A stretch of 64,000 bases of DNA from positions 106,309,856-106,373,855 of the forward strand of contig CM059190.1 in assembly GCA_030323885.1 (NCBI GenBank). Direction: 5' to 3'. Each line of letters begins with the position of its first letter. The first letter of the stretch is position 1. Position numbers and translations under genes: made by a program. Below the pieces are notes generated by a model. The model did not search any database. It worked only from the letters and a program-made list of their open reading frames with translations, and was not told the origin of the DNA. This document shows, piece after piece, positions 51,385 through 62,773 of this stretch. The DNA is from Branchipolynoe longqiensis. Its lineage: Eukaryota > Annelida > Polychaeta > Phyllodocida > Polynoidae.

Positions 51385-51735
51385 TTAAAGTTGCAGAGTC
51401 GGATAGTTTTGAGTTTCTGTCATTTTCTGAGACAAATATATTAAGTTGATCATTATATTCTACCTTACTTTAGTTTGAAGCAACTTTGAAATAAAATGGC
51501 TAACTTCAGAGATATTTGAAGTGTAACCATGCAACATTAATTTTGGCATGCTTGTCAAAACTCTGACCCTATAGTCGTCAGTAGCCACAGGTTCTATTAC
51601 ATTAATGTAGTTATAGCTTTCTGTGTAGTAACGAATACTTAATACATGCACCAGTATCTAACATGAATATGGAGGGTCAAATCTAGATAAGTGTTTCTGA
51701 AAATGTGCTGTTTTTATCGGACTATGCAGCTTTAA
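51385..51735. mobile_element. MITE M1, full-length copy, reverse orientation
   Basis: TTAAAGTTGCAGAGTCGGAT to TATCGGACTATGCAGCTTTA. Interior is the complement of the 20342 copy. Confidence 0.8.
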
Positions 51736-51954
51736 ATAAAGGGGCAAATAAACTATACAACACCAAAGGAGGAGTTGTTAGTGCGCAATGCATACGCTTA
51801 GAACACTGCCTGCAAATTGTTAGTAAGACGGCCCTTTTACTTGTAGAGAGGGGGGGTTGGGGTGGGTGGTGATCACATGAGATCATCTTCCAGAAATGTC
51901 ATCCATTCACTTAAAATTGAGTAGTTTTTGTGTTGGTCCACATCAGTTAGATTC

Positions 51955-52765
51955 ATTCTACTCCCTATACTCACACCCACTCCCCTATATGCACACCCAC
52001 TCTATATTCACACCCACTCCCCTATATTCACACCCACTCCCCTATATTCACACCCACTCCCCTATATTCACACCTACTCCCTATACTCACATCCACTCCC
52101 CTATACTCACACCCACTCCCCTATACTCACACCCACTCCCCTATATTCACACCACTGACCCTGTACTCACACCCACTCTCCTATATTCACACCCACTCCC
52201 TATACTCATGCCAAGTCCCCTATAGTCACACCCACTCCTCTATATTCACATCCACTCCCCGATACTCACACCCACTCCCTGTACTCATGCCCACTCCCTA
52301 TATTCACACCCACTCCCCTATACTCACACCCACTGCCCTATACTCACACCCACTCCCCTATATTCACACCCACTCCCCTATACTCACACTCACTCCCCTA
52401 TATTCACACCCACTCCCCTATAGTCACACCCACGCCCCTATACTCACACTCACTCCCCTATATTCACACCCACTCCCCTATATTCACACTCACTCTCCTA
52501 TATTCACACCCACTCCCCTATAGTCACTCCCACTCCCATATATTCACTCCCACTCCCATATATTCACACTCACTCCCCTTTTTTCACACCCACTCCCCTA
52601 TACTCACACTCACTCCCCTATATTCACACCCACTCCCCTATACTCACACCCATTCCCCTATATTCACACCCACTCCCCTATATTCACACCCACTCCCCTA
52701 TATTCACTCACTCCCCTATATTCACACGCACTCCCCTATACTCACACTCACTCCCCTAGGTTCAC
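51955..52765. repeat. 20-bp minisatellite (CCTATATTCACACCCACTCC)
   Basis: About 40 units with TACTCAC and TAGTCAC variants. Confidence 0.93.
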
Positions 52766-53835
52766 ACCCACACACACGTAAACAACCATACACATCTGGA
52801 ATCTTACACCCAATCGTAAACTACACCCATAGACTATGCACCTACACACTTGGAAACAACTACACACACTCATAAACATCTACATAGCCATAAACTACAC
52901 ACCCATAAACTACACACACCCATAAACTAAACACACCCATAAACTACACACATACATAAACATCTACACACCCATGAACTACACACACCCATAAACTACA
53001 CACACCCATAAACTACACACACCCATAAACTACACACATACATAAACATCTACACACCCATAAACTACACACCCATAAACTACACACACCCATAAACAAC
53101 TACACACCCATAAACTGCACAAATACATAAACATCTACACACCCATAAACCACACACACCCATAAACTACACAAACCCATAAACTATACACCCATAAACT
53201 ACACACATACATAAACATCTACACACCTATAAACTACACACCTACATAAACATCTACACACCCATAAACTACACCCACCCATAAACTACACAAACCCATA
53301 AACTACACATACATAAACATCTACACACCCATAAACTACACACACCCATAAACTACACAAACCCATAAACTACACACCCATAAACTACACACATACATAA
53401 ACATCTACACACCCATAAACTACACACCCATAAACTACACACACCCATAAACAACTACACACCCATAAACTGCACAAATACATAAACATCTACACACCCA
53501 TAAACCACACACACCCATAAACTACACAAACCCATAAACTATACACCCATAAACTACACACATACATAAACATATACACACCCATAAACTACACACCTAC
53601 ATAAACATCTACACACCCATAAACTACACACATACATAAACATCTACACACCCATAAACTACACCCGCCCATAAACAACTACACACCCATAAACTGCACA
53701 CATACATAAACATCTACACACCCATAAACTACACACACCCATACATAAACATCTACACACCCATAAACTACACACGCCCATAAACAACTACACACCCATA
53801 AACAACTACACACCCATAAACAACCCACACACCCA
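52766..53835. repeat. CATAAACTACACACAC minisatellite with higher-order repeat
   Basis: Units of about 16-18 bases (ACACACCCATAAACTAC) mixed with CATACATAAACATCTACACA. A block of roughly 355 bp starting near 53046 is repeated almost exactly from about 53402. Confidence 0.9.
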
Positions 53836-53887
53836 AAAGTAACTAATAAGTAATATCGAAGAGCCGATAACAACAGCGAACCTTTAG

Positions 53888-54130
53888 TTAAAGCCGCATA
53901 GTCCGATGAAAGCATCACATTTTCTAAATCAAAACACTCACCTAGATTTGATCCTACATATCCAACTCAGATACTGGTGCTCTTAATAAACATTTTCGAA
54001 CAGAAACACGAAGTGAATTTCACAGCCTGTCATTGCCGAAGCCTATGAAGTCCAATATTTTAGTATACACATCAAAGTTAACTTTGTACGTTTTCACTGC
54101 AAATATTTCCAACCTTAACCCTTTCAAATT
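53888..54130. mobile_element. MITE M1, right-truncated
   Basis: TTAAAGCCGCATAGTCCGAT and the family interior are followed, without a right end, by MITE M3. Confidence 0.7.
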
Positions 54131-54135
54131 TCAAA

Positions 54136-54316
54136 ACCAGCCAATGAGCCGACGCAGGCCGCCAGCATCGTCTACATGCTCACCTGCGACCTGTACTTTT
54201 TCCACAATATAGACTATATATACTCAATTTTGCTCTGTGTGTTGCAGTGCCGGAACCACATCTGCGGCTTCTACTTTTACAATTCCAACTCCTATTTCAC
54301 TACTTTTTGAAAGCGT
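54136..54316. mobile_element. MITE M3, copy 2
   Basis: GAGCCGACGCAGGCCGCCAGC to CTTTTTGAAAGCG, matching 28269-28452. Left inverted end decayed. GCTCTGTGTGTTGCAG occurs inside. Confidence 0.65.
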
Positions 54317-54538
54317 TGCCGGCTGATAATGCAATTTTAAATATCACGTGGTTTCCTATGTAGCATACATTTGTTCACGTAGTTTACCTTCAGAAGAGAA
54401 GAGTTTGCAGGCTATACCGGACATCCATGATAAATGAACATTTCAGCTCATACAGCCGGGGAGGGATTAATTACTCAACATGTAGTCACTACGTGTGACT
54501 AATGAGGTATTAGATAACATAGGAACGTCGGGCTAGGA
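54317..54538. other. Unassigned short stretch
   Basis: No features noted. Confidence 0.4.
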
Positions 54539-54539
54539 G

Positions 54540-54740
54540 GGGTGTGGAGGGTAGGGGGACGGTAGGGGGAGGGGTGGTAGGAGTATGGGATGGGGAGGGT
54601 ATGGGGAGGGGTGGTAGGAGTATGGGATGGGGAGGGTATGGGGAGGCGTATGTGGAGGGGTGGGGAGGGTATGGGGAGGGTGTGACCGGTGGCGGGAGGG
54701 GTGGGGAGGGTAGGGTATGGGGAGAGGTATGTGGAGGGTA
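54540..54740. repeat. G-rich minisatellite
   Basis: GGGGAGGGTATGGGGAGG and GTGGTAGGAGTATGGGATGG units. The plus strand has many runs of three or four G, a G-quadruplex candidate. Confidence 0.85.
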
Positions 54741-54779
54741 TAACAACATGATGAACAACAACACTGTACACACAAAAAT

Positions 54780-55250
54780 GGGGCGCCCAATTTGGTAGGG
54801 TTCAATGACCTCGATCCGACAATCTGCGCCAGCCTAGTCGGGCCGAGTCGGGCCTTGTCGGGCGTGGCTTCGTGGGCTGAGCCCCGCATTATCTGGTCAC
54901 GTGTTCACTGACGACTTCCTGACGCAAATTGGGAAAATTAGGTTTCCCTAAGAGGGTTGTTAGAGACAACTCGGGCAGAATTCGCCCTCAGCTTGGTTTT
55001 GATGTAAATATCAATTTAAAAAGTAGGCTAGTTAGTGGCCGGTAGCCCGGGGTGGTCTCCGAGGAGCGGGTGCAGACATAGCGTGGGACAGACTATTAAG
55101 TACTGCAGCTTAGAAATAGTTGCACGAGCCACGCGTTTCTGCGCAGACGACAGTTGAATGGGACTGTATTGATTGTGGAAGGTAAAACTAAAAGGTTCTG
55201 TGACAGGCAGCAATGCGCGCAATGCAATCTGTTAGGTACACAACGGGGGG
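54780..55250. other. Moderately GC-rich stretch, nothing assigned
   Basis: GTCGGGCC repeats three times at 54838-54862. No exon with convincing splice signals. Confidence 0.35.
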
Positions 55251-55251
55251 C

Positions 55252-55300
55252 CCGCCAACGGCACCCGCCAACGGCACCCGCCAACGGCACCCGCCGGGCA
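55252..55300. repeat. 14-bp tandem repeat beside a gap
   Basis: CCGCCAACGGCACC occurs about three and a half times, 30 bases before the N run. Confidence 0.85.
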
Positions 55301-55329
55301 TAGGGGGAACATGGATGGCGAGGGGAGAG

Positions 55330-55829
55330 NNNNNNNNNNNNNNNNNNNNNNNNNNNNNNNNNNNNNNNNNNNNNNNNNNNNNNNNNNNNNNNNNNNNNNN
55401 NNNNNNNNNNNNNNNNNNNNNNNNNNNNNNNNNNNNNNNNNNNNNNNNNNNNNNNNNNNNNNNNNNNNNNNNNNNNNNNNNNNNNNNNNNNNNNNNNNNN
55501 NNNNNNNNNNNNNNNNNNNNNNNNNNNNNNNNNNNNNNNNNNNNNNNNNNNNNNNNNNNNNNNNNNNNNNNNNNNNNNNNNNNNNNNNNNNNNNNNNNNN
55601 NNNNNNNNNNNNNNNNNNNNNNNNNNNNNNNNNNNNNNNNNNNNNNNNNNNNNNNNNNNNNNNNNNNNNNNNNNNNNNNNNNNNNNNNNNNNNNNNNNNN
55701 NNNNNNNNNNNNNNNNNNNNNNNNNNNNNNNNNNNNNNNNNNNNNNNNNNNNNNNNNNNNNNNNNNNNNNNNNNNNNNNNNNNNNNNNNNNNNNNNNNNN
55801 NNNNNNNNNNNNNNNNNNNNNNNNNNNNN
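55330..55829. other. Assembly gap (500 N)
   Basis: A round 500-N run, typical of a scaffold gap of unknown size. Confidence 1.
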
Positions 55830-55966
55830 CGTAATGGTACACCAACGGAATAGACGTGGTAGGGTGTGGTGGGCGGGCCCTAGCCCACGTCTACCCGAGG
55901 CTTATACCTCGGGGAAAACAACAGTTATCCATCATCTATACCCAGGTAAGACTCGTATAACTATAC

Positions 55967-56013
55967 TATTTTACCTCGGTATACAGCCTCAGGCTAGCCT
56001 CAGGCTAGGGAGA
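55967..56013. repeat. DIRS left inverted terminal repeat
   Basis: Contains CCTCAGGCTAG twice in tandem, and AGGCTAGCCT, a palindrome. Confidence 0.9.
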
Positions 56014-56127
56014 CTTTTACATAATTCATTTTTATCCTTAATATCATTCATTCTTATTATAACATGTTTATGTGTCATTGTATTAGTAATTGTATCATTC
56101 AAAGTTTTTTGTTCTCACCTATTCTTG

Positions 56128-57237
56128 TTAGTTGGTGAGCAGGCGCTTTGCAATGCCGGTAGGCTTTTCTAGTCGTTTGTTGTAATGTTTTGCAAACGAC
56201 TTAGCCGTCTTCCAGCCTGCGTGTGCTAGTATTCTTCTTACAGAAATACCGAGCAACCGTGCCTTGGAAACCATGGCACCCCTGGTTGAGTGGGAAGAGT
56301 ATTTGCCCGTATCCACTCCAGCCAATTTCAACACCGTGATTGTCCATCTGGCAAGGGTGTCTCGTGAAATTGCGTTATGTGGCTTTATGAAGCTCACTAA
56401 TAGTTGTTGTGATGCACGTAAGTCTTTTGTCTTGGATATATAAGCCCGTATGCCTGACACAACACATAATTTACGATCATTTGGGAAGTAGTCTAAGTGA
56501 ACCGTAGATAAGGGGTCACCCAGCGTGTTTGATTTGAGTAATTGTGCTAAATCAAACGTAGCTTGTTTCTTGTCTATTTCTAATCCAGTTAAGGATAAAG
56601 CAACAATCGTCTGTCCTCTGTGTCCCATTACTAATAGTAACAAGACCGCGACCTTAAAACCTAATTGTTTTATATCTAACCAAGAGTTGTGAGGCCAAGC
56701 CTGAAACAACTTACATACTATAGAAACATCCCAAAAGCGACTATACTTTGGTTTTGGAGGATTCCTTTGATAAATTGACCGAAGTAGATAATGAAGGACA
56801 TAATGTTTACCAACTGTTTCGCCGTCAATTCTAGGTAATATAATTGATAACGCGCATCTTGCCGCATTGACCGCCCCAAATCCTAGTCCCTCATTCTCTA
56901 GAGAACGAAGAAAACGGGCTACTTGTGCAATTGTTTGATTTGTTGGCTTAACTTTCATTAGCAAACAATGTACACCCCATTTCTTTAAATAAGTTGTGTA
57001 CATTTTAACAGTTCCTGGCCTCCATGCATCAGCTACTATCCTGTCTTCTGTAATTTTGTCTAAGCCAAATTGCTGCAGCTGTTTTCTTAGAAAAGGAATG
57101 CCAATAGGGGTGTCGCTGACACGTCGCCGTGACCCACTAGCGGTCCGTGGTGCGTTAGGTTCCCGGGTTTTCTTGGGAATCGTATATGTTCTTTTGCCAG
57201 TTGTGTAACTGCTGGCAGCCAAGGTTGCGTGTCCCAA
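56128..57237 (-). CDS. DIRS tyrosine recombinase
   Basis: 369 residues, intact. The N-terminal half (50-150) has the core-binding type helices (TVKMYTTYLKKWGVHCLL, LENEGLGFGAVNAARCALS). The catalytic residues of the family are all visible: R207 (MGHRGQT), H316 and R319 (SSHSTRGA), H339 (AHAGW) and the nucleophile Y352 (FAKHYNK). The enzyme would close or insert the circular cDNA of the element. The ATG at 57237 lies inside the upstream reverse transcriptase frame, as is usual in DIRS elements. Confidence 0.9.
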   Translation of the reverse strand: MGHATLAASSYTTGKRTYTIPKKTREPNAPRTASGSRRRVSDTPIGIPFLRKQLQQFGLDKITEDRIVADAWRPGTVKMYTTYLKKWGVHCLLMKVKPTNQTIAQVARFLRSLENEGLGFGAVNAARCALSIILPRIDGETVGKHYVLHYLLRSIYQRNPPKPKYSRFWDVSIVCKLFQAWPHNSWLDIKQLGFKVAVLLLLVMGHRGQTIVALSLTGLEIDKKQATFDLAQLLKSNTLGDPLSTVHLDYFPNDRKLCVVSGIRAYISKTKDLRASQQLLVSFIKPHNAISRDTLARWTITVLKLAGVDTGKYSSHSTRGAMVSKARLLGISVRRILAHAGWKTAKSFAKHYNKRLEKPTGIAKRLLTN

Positions 57238-58940
57238 TCGGGCACAATCAGTATGGCGTGTGTCCCCTCCATGCTGATCTTTCTCACTACTCGGCTGATA
57301 ACGCTAAACGGTGGGAAAATATAGAAAAAATTATTTTCCCAGGTAATAGTAAATGCATCAACTTTCCAAGCATCCGGTTCGGGATGCCAAGAAACATACC
57401 AGGGTAACTTATTATTATTTCGTGATGCAAACAAGTCAACTTTAGGTGTCCCCCATTTTGCACAAATGAAGTTAAACAATGGTGTTGATAGGGACCATTC
57501 TAAATGGTCGTGGAATTTTCTACTCTTATGGTCTGCAAGTGTATTTTGTGACCCTGGAATATGCGCTGCAGTCAGCCAGACTTGTTGAGCCTGTGCCCAG
57601 TTCCAAATCAGTTTAGATAACTGATTGCAAGGCTTTGATTTGGTTCCACCCATGTTACGGATATATGCCATAGCAGTAGTGTTATCAGTTAGTATTCTAA
57701 CTTGTGATTTAGGTATCTTTACTAAGCTACGTAGACCCAAATAAATAGCACGCAACTCTAGCGCATTAATGTGATCTGACTCTTCATCATGTAGCCATCT
57801 ACCTCCTGTTGCCACCCCATCACGATGGGCTCCCCACCCTTCTAACGAAGCATCAGTGGTAATTACTGTATTTGGTTCCTCCATGCGGATTGGATTGGGT
57901 GAATTTGCGATATGTTGCATCCACCATTGAATATCCTGTAACCCTTCTTCAGAAATAAACATCCTTCGTTCAAAATTACCTTTAGTTCGTGCTAATCCCA
58001 AATTTTTATCTATTTCTAGAGATTTAATATGGGCTTTCCCATACAGAATAGCGGGTGCATACGATATCATTATCCCGATAAGAACTGCGACCTGTCTAAT
58101 CTTAGGTTTCGGTAACTTAAGAAGCTGGGTCGCTGTGGTCATAAACTTAGTTAATTTATGTTCTGTTATCGACACTGTGAGGGACTGTGTATCAAGAATA
58201 AACCCTAAACATTTGAGTTGTTTTGTTGGTTGAAGCACTGACTTATGTGGATGTACATAAAACCCCAATTTAGTGAGTAATGCACATAAATCCAAAACGG
58301 CGTTTACACAACCAATGTTTGTTGACGCCATTATAAAGGAATCATCTATGTAAGGAAACATTATGTGACCATTCCGTGCCATAAGTGAGAAAACAGGTTT
58401 AAGCAGTTTAGTGAATAAACGAGGGGCACAAGCTAAGCCATTCGGCATACAGGTAAACTCATAGAGTTGGTTATCCCAAAGAAAACGGGGAAATTTCCGA
58501 TGTTGTTCCGCTATGGGAACTGTGTAATATGCATCTTGTTAAGTCAACACTAGCCATCCACGCATTTGGTGTAATGAGGTCTCGTGCCGTATCTAGTGAA
58601 AACATTTTAAAATGTCGATATTCTATCATTTTATTAAGGGTTGTTAAAATCCAGGATCATTCGAACGTCCCCATTAGGTTTCGGTCTCGAGAAGATGTTT
58701 GAAATAAACTGTCCAGGGCAGTGTGTAACCTTTTGTATAATGCCTTTGTCAAAAAAAAATTTGTACCTGTTCAGTTAGTGCCTCTCGTTCAATTGGTTCA
58801 ATTTGATAGGGAAACGGAACTCTCCCTTGTACGGGTATTTGTATGAAGGGAATTTGAACACCTTTAACTATTTGTAAAATATCCTGGTCACTGGTAATTT
58901 TGTCCCATTCAGAAATATGATTATGAATATTCCCAGCCAC
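57087..58940 (-). pseudogene. DIRS reverse transcriptase-RNase H, frameshifted
   Basis: The main frame (58448-57087, 453 residues) starts inside the reverse transcriptase: catalytic YIDD at residues 33-36, then RNase H with D199 (TTDAS), E231 (ALELRA), D255 (LTDNT) and D306 (TLADHKSR), and a DLFASRNNNKLPWYVSWHP block typical of DIRS/Ngaro elements. Upstream, WDKITSDQDILQIVKG (58940-58749), RPKPNGDVRMILDFN and ASVDL/DAYYTVPIAEQH lie in different frames, with frameshifts near 58751-58759 (a nine-A run), 58637-58642 and 58535-58542. The protein as assembled is not functional. Sequencing error in the A run is possible, but three breaks suggest real decay. Confidence 0.88.
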
Positions 58941-59005
58941 AAGGTTGCTTACAGTTTGTGTGGTTTTAGAGGCCGCGGGGACTTGTAAAGTCTGTCCTTG
59001 GGCCT

Positions 59006-60370
59006 CTACTTGGACCCGCCCCTGGGGAAGGGTCTCGGGGAGTTGAAGCCTCGGCCCAGTGGCCGTGCGGTGTTGTCGGTCCAGCCTGGGCGGGCGCCCC
59101 GGCCCCGGAAAGACTGGCTGAAGTGTGAGCCCGGTCTGGAACCCCTGCCGAGCCGTCGTGGGCGAAAATCCCCTCGTGACCTTTTGAAGCGTGGGGCTTC
59201 CTGCTTTTTTTTGCCATCCATATTTTTGCCACTTTTCGCTGCGGTTTCTACCTCTTTATAGAGGTATTGTAGTTGGCCGCCAAACATTTTGGTTTTGTCC
59301 AAAGGCTTCCCTTTGATCGGCTCTGGGGCCAGAAAGAGCGTATACTCTTTCCCATCATTGTCCGTGACCTTCTTTGAGCGGGCCACCTCTTTGCCGGCGT
59401 CTGTGCAAACCGACTTAAAGACATTCTCATATCTTCGGTAGGACAAGTAATTACTTGCCGCTGTTAACAGTGCAATGCCTTTGTCCATGGTTTTTGCCAA
59501 GGATGAGAACTTGTTTTCTCTTTGCATTCGATTTGCCACCGGAGTGATGGCCGTTAACGTACCGAGCACCGCCTTATGCGCTATGTGTAACACGCTCTCA
59601 AATTTCTTACGGTCTTCCGTCATGTTGACATCTCGATCCATCTCTTTAATGATGGAGTTGGGGACACCTTTAATTCCCGTCAATTCATCTCCTAGCTTGG
59701 AGATGATTTCCGCCGGTTTGAAGGTACGGAAATGACCATTTATTGTCTCGCGCATAAGCGTGGTAGTTTTAACCCGCTTAGCTTTCGGCTTCTCCACCTT
59801 CTTAGACACTTTGCCACCAATGGCAGCATAGAGACCTTCATATTGTGTGTCTGAGTCTGATTCCGTGGAAGTGGAATCAGTGGAGGAATCAGAAGAAGAA
59901 GAATCTTTCCTCTTCTTCTTCTTCTTCTTGGACTTGGTCTTTCGCTTCTTGGGAAGTCCGGTCTTGTTACGTTCCTTGGTGAACTCGTCACCAGAAGAAG
60001 TAACGTGTTTCTTCTTCTTACTCCGTTTAGGAGGAGGAGGAGGAGGAGCCCTCGGCTCGATCGCCGAGTCTGTCTCTGAGAAGTCTTCCCAGTCCGACTC
60101 ATCTTGGAACCCCGGCCTTTGCCGTTTAAGAGACGGCGGTGGTTTGAGAGACAGGATATGACTCTCCATAGCAGTCCACCGAGCCTCCCAGTCCGGAACT
60201 GTGGGGCCATCAGGCACTGTCTCTTCCTCCGGCTCGGAGAGTATATGCACCCCGGGCTGTGGTGACGGCATTGCCGACAACACCGGCGAGGAGTCGTACT
60301 CCTCGTCCGAGGCTCTGGGAGCGCGTCCCTCGGCTGCTGCTGCAACGCGCTTACACCGCTTCGTGGCCAT
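59006..60370 (-). CDS. DIRS Gag-like protein
   Basis: 454 residues from ATG 60370 (MATKRCKRV; ATGG context better than the in-frame ATG at 60451). N-terminus rich in D, E, S and P; a lysine block (KKRKTKSKKKKKKRKD) followed by a serine/aspartate block; a central conserved-looking part (IISKLGDELTGIKGVPNSII, SVLHIAHKAVLGTLTAI); C-terminus rich in RG (GRGSRPGSHFSQSFRGRG). Expected to bind the element RNA. Gag sequences diverge fast, so assignment rests on position and composition. Confidence 0.8.
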   Translation of the reverse strand: MATKRCKRVAAAAEGRAPRASDEEYDSSPVLSAMPSPQPGVHILSEPEEETVPDGPTVPDWEARWTAMESHILSLKPPPSLKRQRPGFQDESDWEDFSETDSAIEPRAPPPPPPKRSKKKKHVTSSGDEFTKERNKTGLPKKRKTKSKKKKKKRKDSSSSDSSTDSTSTESDSDTQYEGLYAAIGGKVSKKVEKPKAKRVKTTTLMRETINGHFRTFKPAEIISKLGDELTGIKGVPNSIIKEMDRDVNMTEDRKKFESVLHIAHKAVLGTLTAITPVANRMQRENKFSSLAKTMDKGIALLTAASNYLSYRRYENVFKSVCTDAGKEVARSKKVTDNDGKEYTLFLAPEPIKGKPLDKTKMFGGQLQYLYKEVETAAKSGKNMDGKKKQEAPRFKRSRGDFRPRRLGRGSRPGSHFSQSFRGRGARPGWTDNTARPLGRGFNSPRPFPRGGSK

Positions 60371-60451
60371 CGGGATCTGAAACCAAACATGTTGGTCAGT
60401 CTCGGTATTTATAAATGTCACAATTTTGTTGTTTAAAACGTAATTGGACAT

Positions 60452-61068
60452 CTAGTGGTGTTAGAGAACGTGTTTAGACCGTGATAACACAGGCGTAATA
60501 AGCTAAATTTGTGCGTGGCTTGTGGGTCAAGCCCAAATCTTACGCGGGGTCGGGACCAGTGTATCGGCTCGCCCATCTCTCTGTTCCGCACACTTCTCCC
60601 CCTGCGACTACTACGCCAGCAGGTTGGAGAAAATGCTACGAAACTCGGAGAAACGCCTGAAAATATTGTGGGGAGTCTATAAAAGAAACCCAGGAGCATC
60701 TCCAACATCACTCTCTATTAGAGTCTGAGAGAATTTCCACAGGAGATGAGGCAAAGCCCACATCTCTACCCATGTTCACACGGGTGTTGACAGAACCGCT
60801 AAGAATCGGTTTCGTTCCTTCGAGAAGGAATCTAGAGCGTTCTATCCTTGGTTTTTTATAACCGACGAAACTAGTCCAAAAAGGACCAGAGAAAGTTCTG
60901 AACTTTCTATAACGATGCTATAATGCATCATAATTAAGCTAACCACAGTTTTTATTATACTTACTGCGTATTTGCTTGTGTGTAGACTAAATTTGCGGGA
61001 GCAACTCAACGAAACGTAATCCAATCGTGAGTTGTTTATGCTAATTGCTGGACCCGGATGTGCTTCCT
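60452..61068 (-). other. DIRS 5' leader
   Basis: Between the right inverted repeat and gag. It has no long frame. The internal complementary region of DIRS elements should lie near an end, but I could not delimit it. Confidence 0.45.
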
Positions 61069-61115
61069 TCTCCCTAGCCTGAGGCTAGCCTGAGGCTGTA
61101 TACCGAGGTAAAATA
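61069..61115. repeat. DIRS right inverted terminal repeat
   Basis: Exact reverse complement of 55967-56013. Confidence 0.9.
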
Positions 61116-61575
61116 TATATATATGTATATATAATATATATGGCTTGGCCCATGCTTGAGGGCAGGTAATTATAGACATAGGAATGATTGGCAGGTCTGG
61201 GTGTGAGTGCACTCAGGGCCTGGCTCTCTGCTGGGTTAGGGGTCAATGCATACAGGGGTCAAGGTTGGTGGTGGCCACAGGTCAACCAGCTCTGGTGGTG
61301 GGCAGACCACTGGTGGTCATGGTAACCAGAAATGCTGAGTCACTAGTGGAGGAACTGGGAATGCTGCGTCCCTATTGGTTGGAGTGAACGGCATGATCCT
61401 ATACCAAGAATCCATGTACTATATATAATAAACCAGAGGGGCTTGTACTCTCGCTTACACTCTCACGTTTGCTTTACTTTCTCTCTTTATCTCCGTCTGT
61501 ATTGTTTTTCACTTTAGCCTACCTACATAGCCACAGACTCGAACGAAATTGTCCTAACAAATATTTTACATTTAA
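61116..61575. other. Unassigned stretch
   Basis: AT repeats at 61111-61141, then single-copy DNA with a plus frame at 61184-61387 lacking recognisable domains. Confidence 0.4.
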
Positions 61576-61577
61576 TG

Positions 61578-61914
61578 TTTGTTTGTTGTTGTTTTACATC
61601 CTAGCAACATCTAAGATCATATCAGGACGGGTACCGACTTGTGACAGTGCACACTTATGGCTAGATTATAGTGCTGCCCCACTGGAAGACCAGGCTTCCA
61701 GCACCATGACCTGATATCCCACTCAGTCACATTATCCTGACACTGAGCTAACCAGTCCTTGACCTATCCTAATAATGCCGAGCGCCAGGCTAGGAAGCAA
61801 CAAGTATACATTTTTAAGTCATTGGTTTGACTCGACCAGGGTTCGAACCCACGACCCCACGATCTATCGACATGGGAGACGGACGTTCTAACTCATTCGG
61901 ACATCCCGTCTGGA
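61578..61914 (-). mobile_element. SINE A, full length, head type 2
   Basis: TTGTTTTACATCCTAGCAAC at the tail, B box GGGTTCGAACCCACG and head GGGAGACGGACGTTCTAACT, CATTCGGACATCCCGTCTGG. Nearly the same as 38509-38850. Confidence 0.88.
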
Positions 61915-62239
61915 TTTTACAATTTGATGAAATAACACTTCCTGTATGCGTGTTCACCAACTCCCACATCCTCTGATACCTGAAATAAAGAGTGGTGCCT
62001 ATCGTCACCCGCACCCTGACCTAATTAGTAACCATGATAGCCGTCGACCCACCACCGGGTGGAGGCAGCAGGGCCCATTACTGCTCCACTAGTGTACCAC
62101 ACAAACGCTGCCCACTCTGTGTTCTACCAGTGTGTGTGCCCCGCCGTGTCTGGCATGTACACTAGATCAGCTTTCTGGATTGCTACAGTGTGCTTTCACT
62201 CAAGCGGTGCAGGGCCAGGAGCCTGATTAGGGGCCTGCA
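61915..62239. other. Unassigned stretch
   Basis: No frames or repeats noted. Confidence 0.4.
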
Positions 62240-62404
62240 GGGTCCCAACGTCAGGATCTCTGAATACTCGTATTAAAGAAAGGTTCGCTCAGCGTCAGGA
62301 TCTTGGAATACTCGCATTAAAGAAAAGTTCGCTCAGCGTCAGGATCTTGGAATACTCGTATTAAAGAAAGGTTCGCTCAGCGTCAGGATCTCGGAATACT
62401 CGTA
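62240..62404. repeat. 44-bp tandem repeat
   Basis: About three and a half units of GGATCTTGGAATACTCGTAT followed by AAAGAAAGGTTCGCTCAGCG; ends at MITE M1. Confidence 0.85.
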
Positions 62405-62755
62405 TTAAAGTACCAAAGTCCGATGTTTTGAGTTTCTGCCATTTTCTTAGATAAATATATTAAATGTATTGCTATAATCTACTTTACTTTAGTTTGCAGT
62501 AACTTTTATTTAAAATTGCTAACTTTATAGATATTTGAAGCACAAACATGCAAAATTAATTCTTGCAAGCATTCCAAAAGTTTGACACCGTAGGCTTATG
62601 CCGTAACAGGTTCTATTAAATTGACTCAGTGTTCCCTTCTATGTGGCAATAAATGCTTAATAAGTGAATCATTATCTAAGTTAGATATGTAGAATCAAAT
62701 CTGGTGAGTTTTTGGTTTTGGAAAGTTGATGCTTCATCGGACTTTGCAGCCTTAA
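62405..62755. mobile_element. MITE M1, reverse orientation
   Basis: TTAAAGTACCAAAGTCCGAT to ATCGGACTTTGCAGCCTTAA, 351 bp. Confidence 0.78.
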
Positions 62756-62773
62756 GAAAAGGTTCACCATGTC

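Larger units (their letters stand above)
55967..61115 (-). mobile_element. DIRS-type tyrosine-recombinase retrotransposon
   Basis: 5.15 kb bounded by 47-bp perfect inverted terminal repeats (55967-56013 and 61069-61115; core CCTCGGTATACAGCCTC). On the minus strand the order is gag, reverse transcriptase-RNase H, then a tyrosine recombinase, with the last two overlapping by 151 nt. That order, inverted repeats and no integrase or protease define DIRS-like elements. No methyltransferase domain was seen. Confidence 0.9.
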
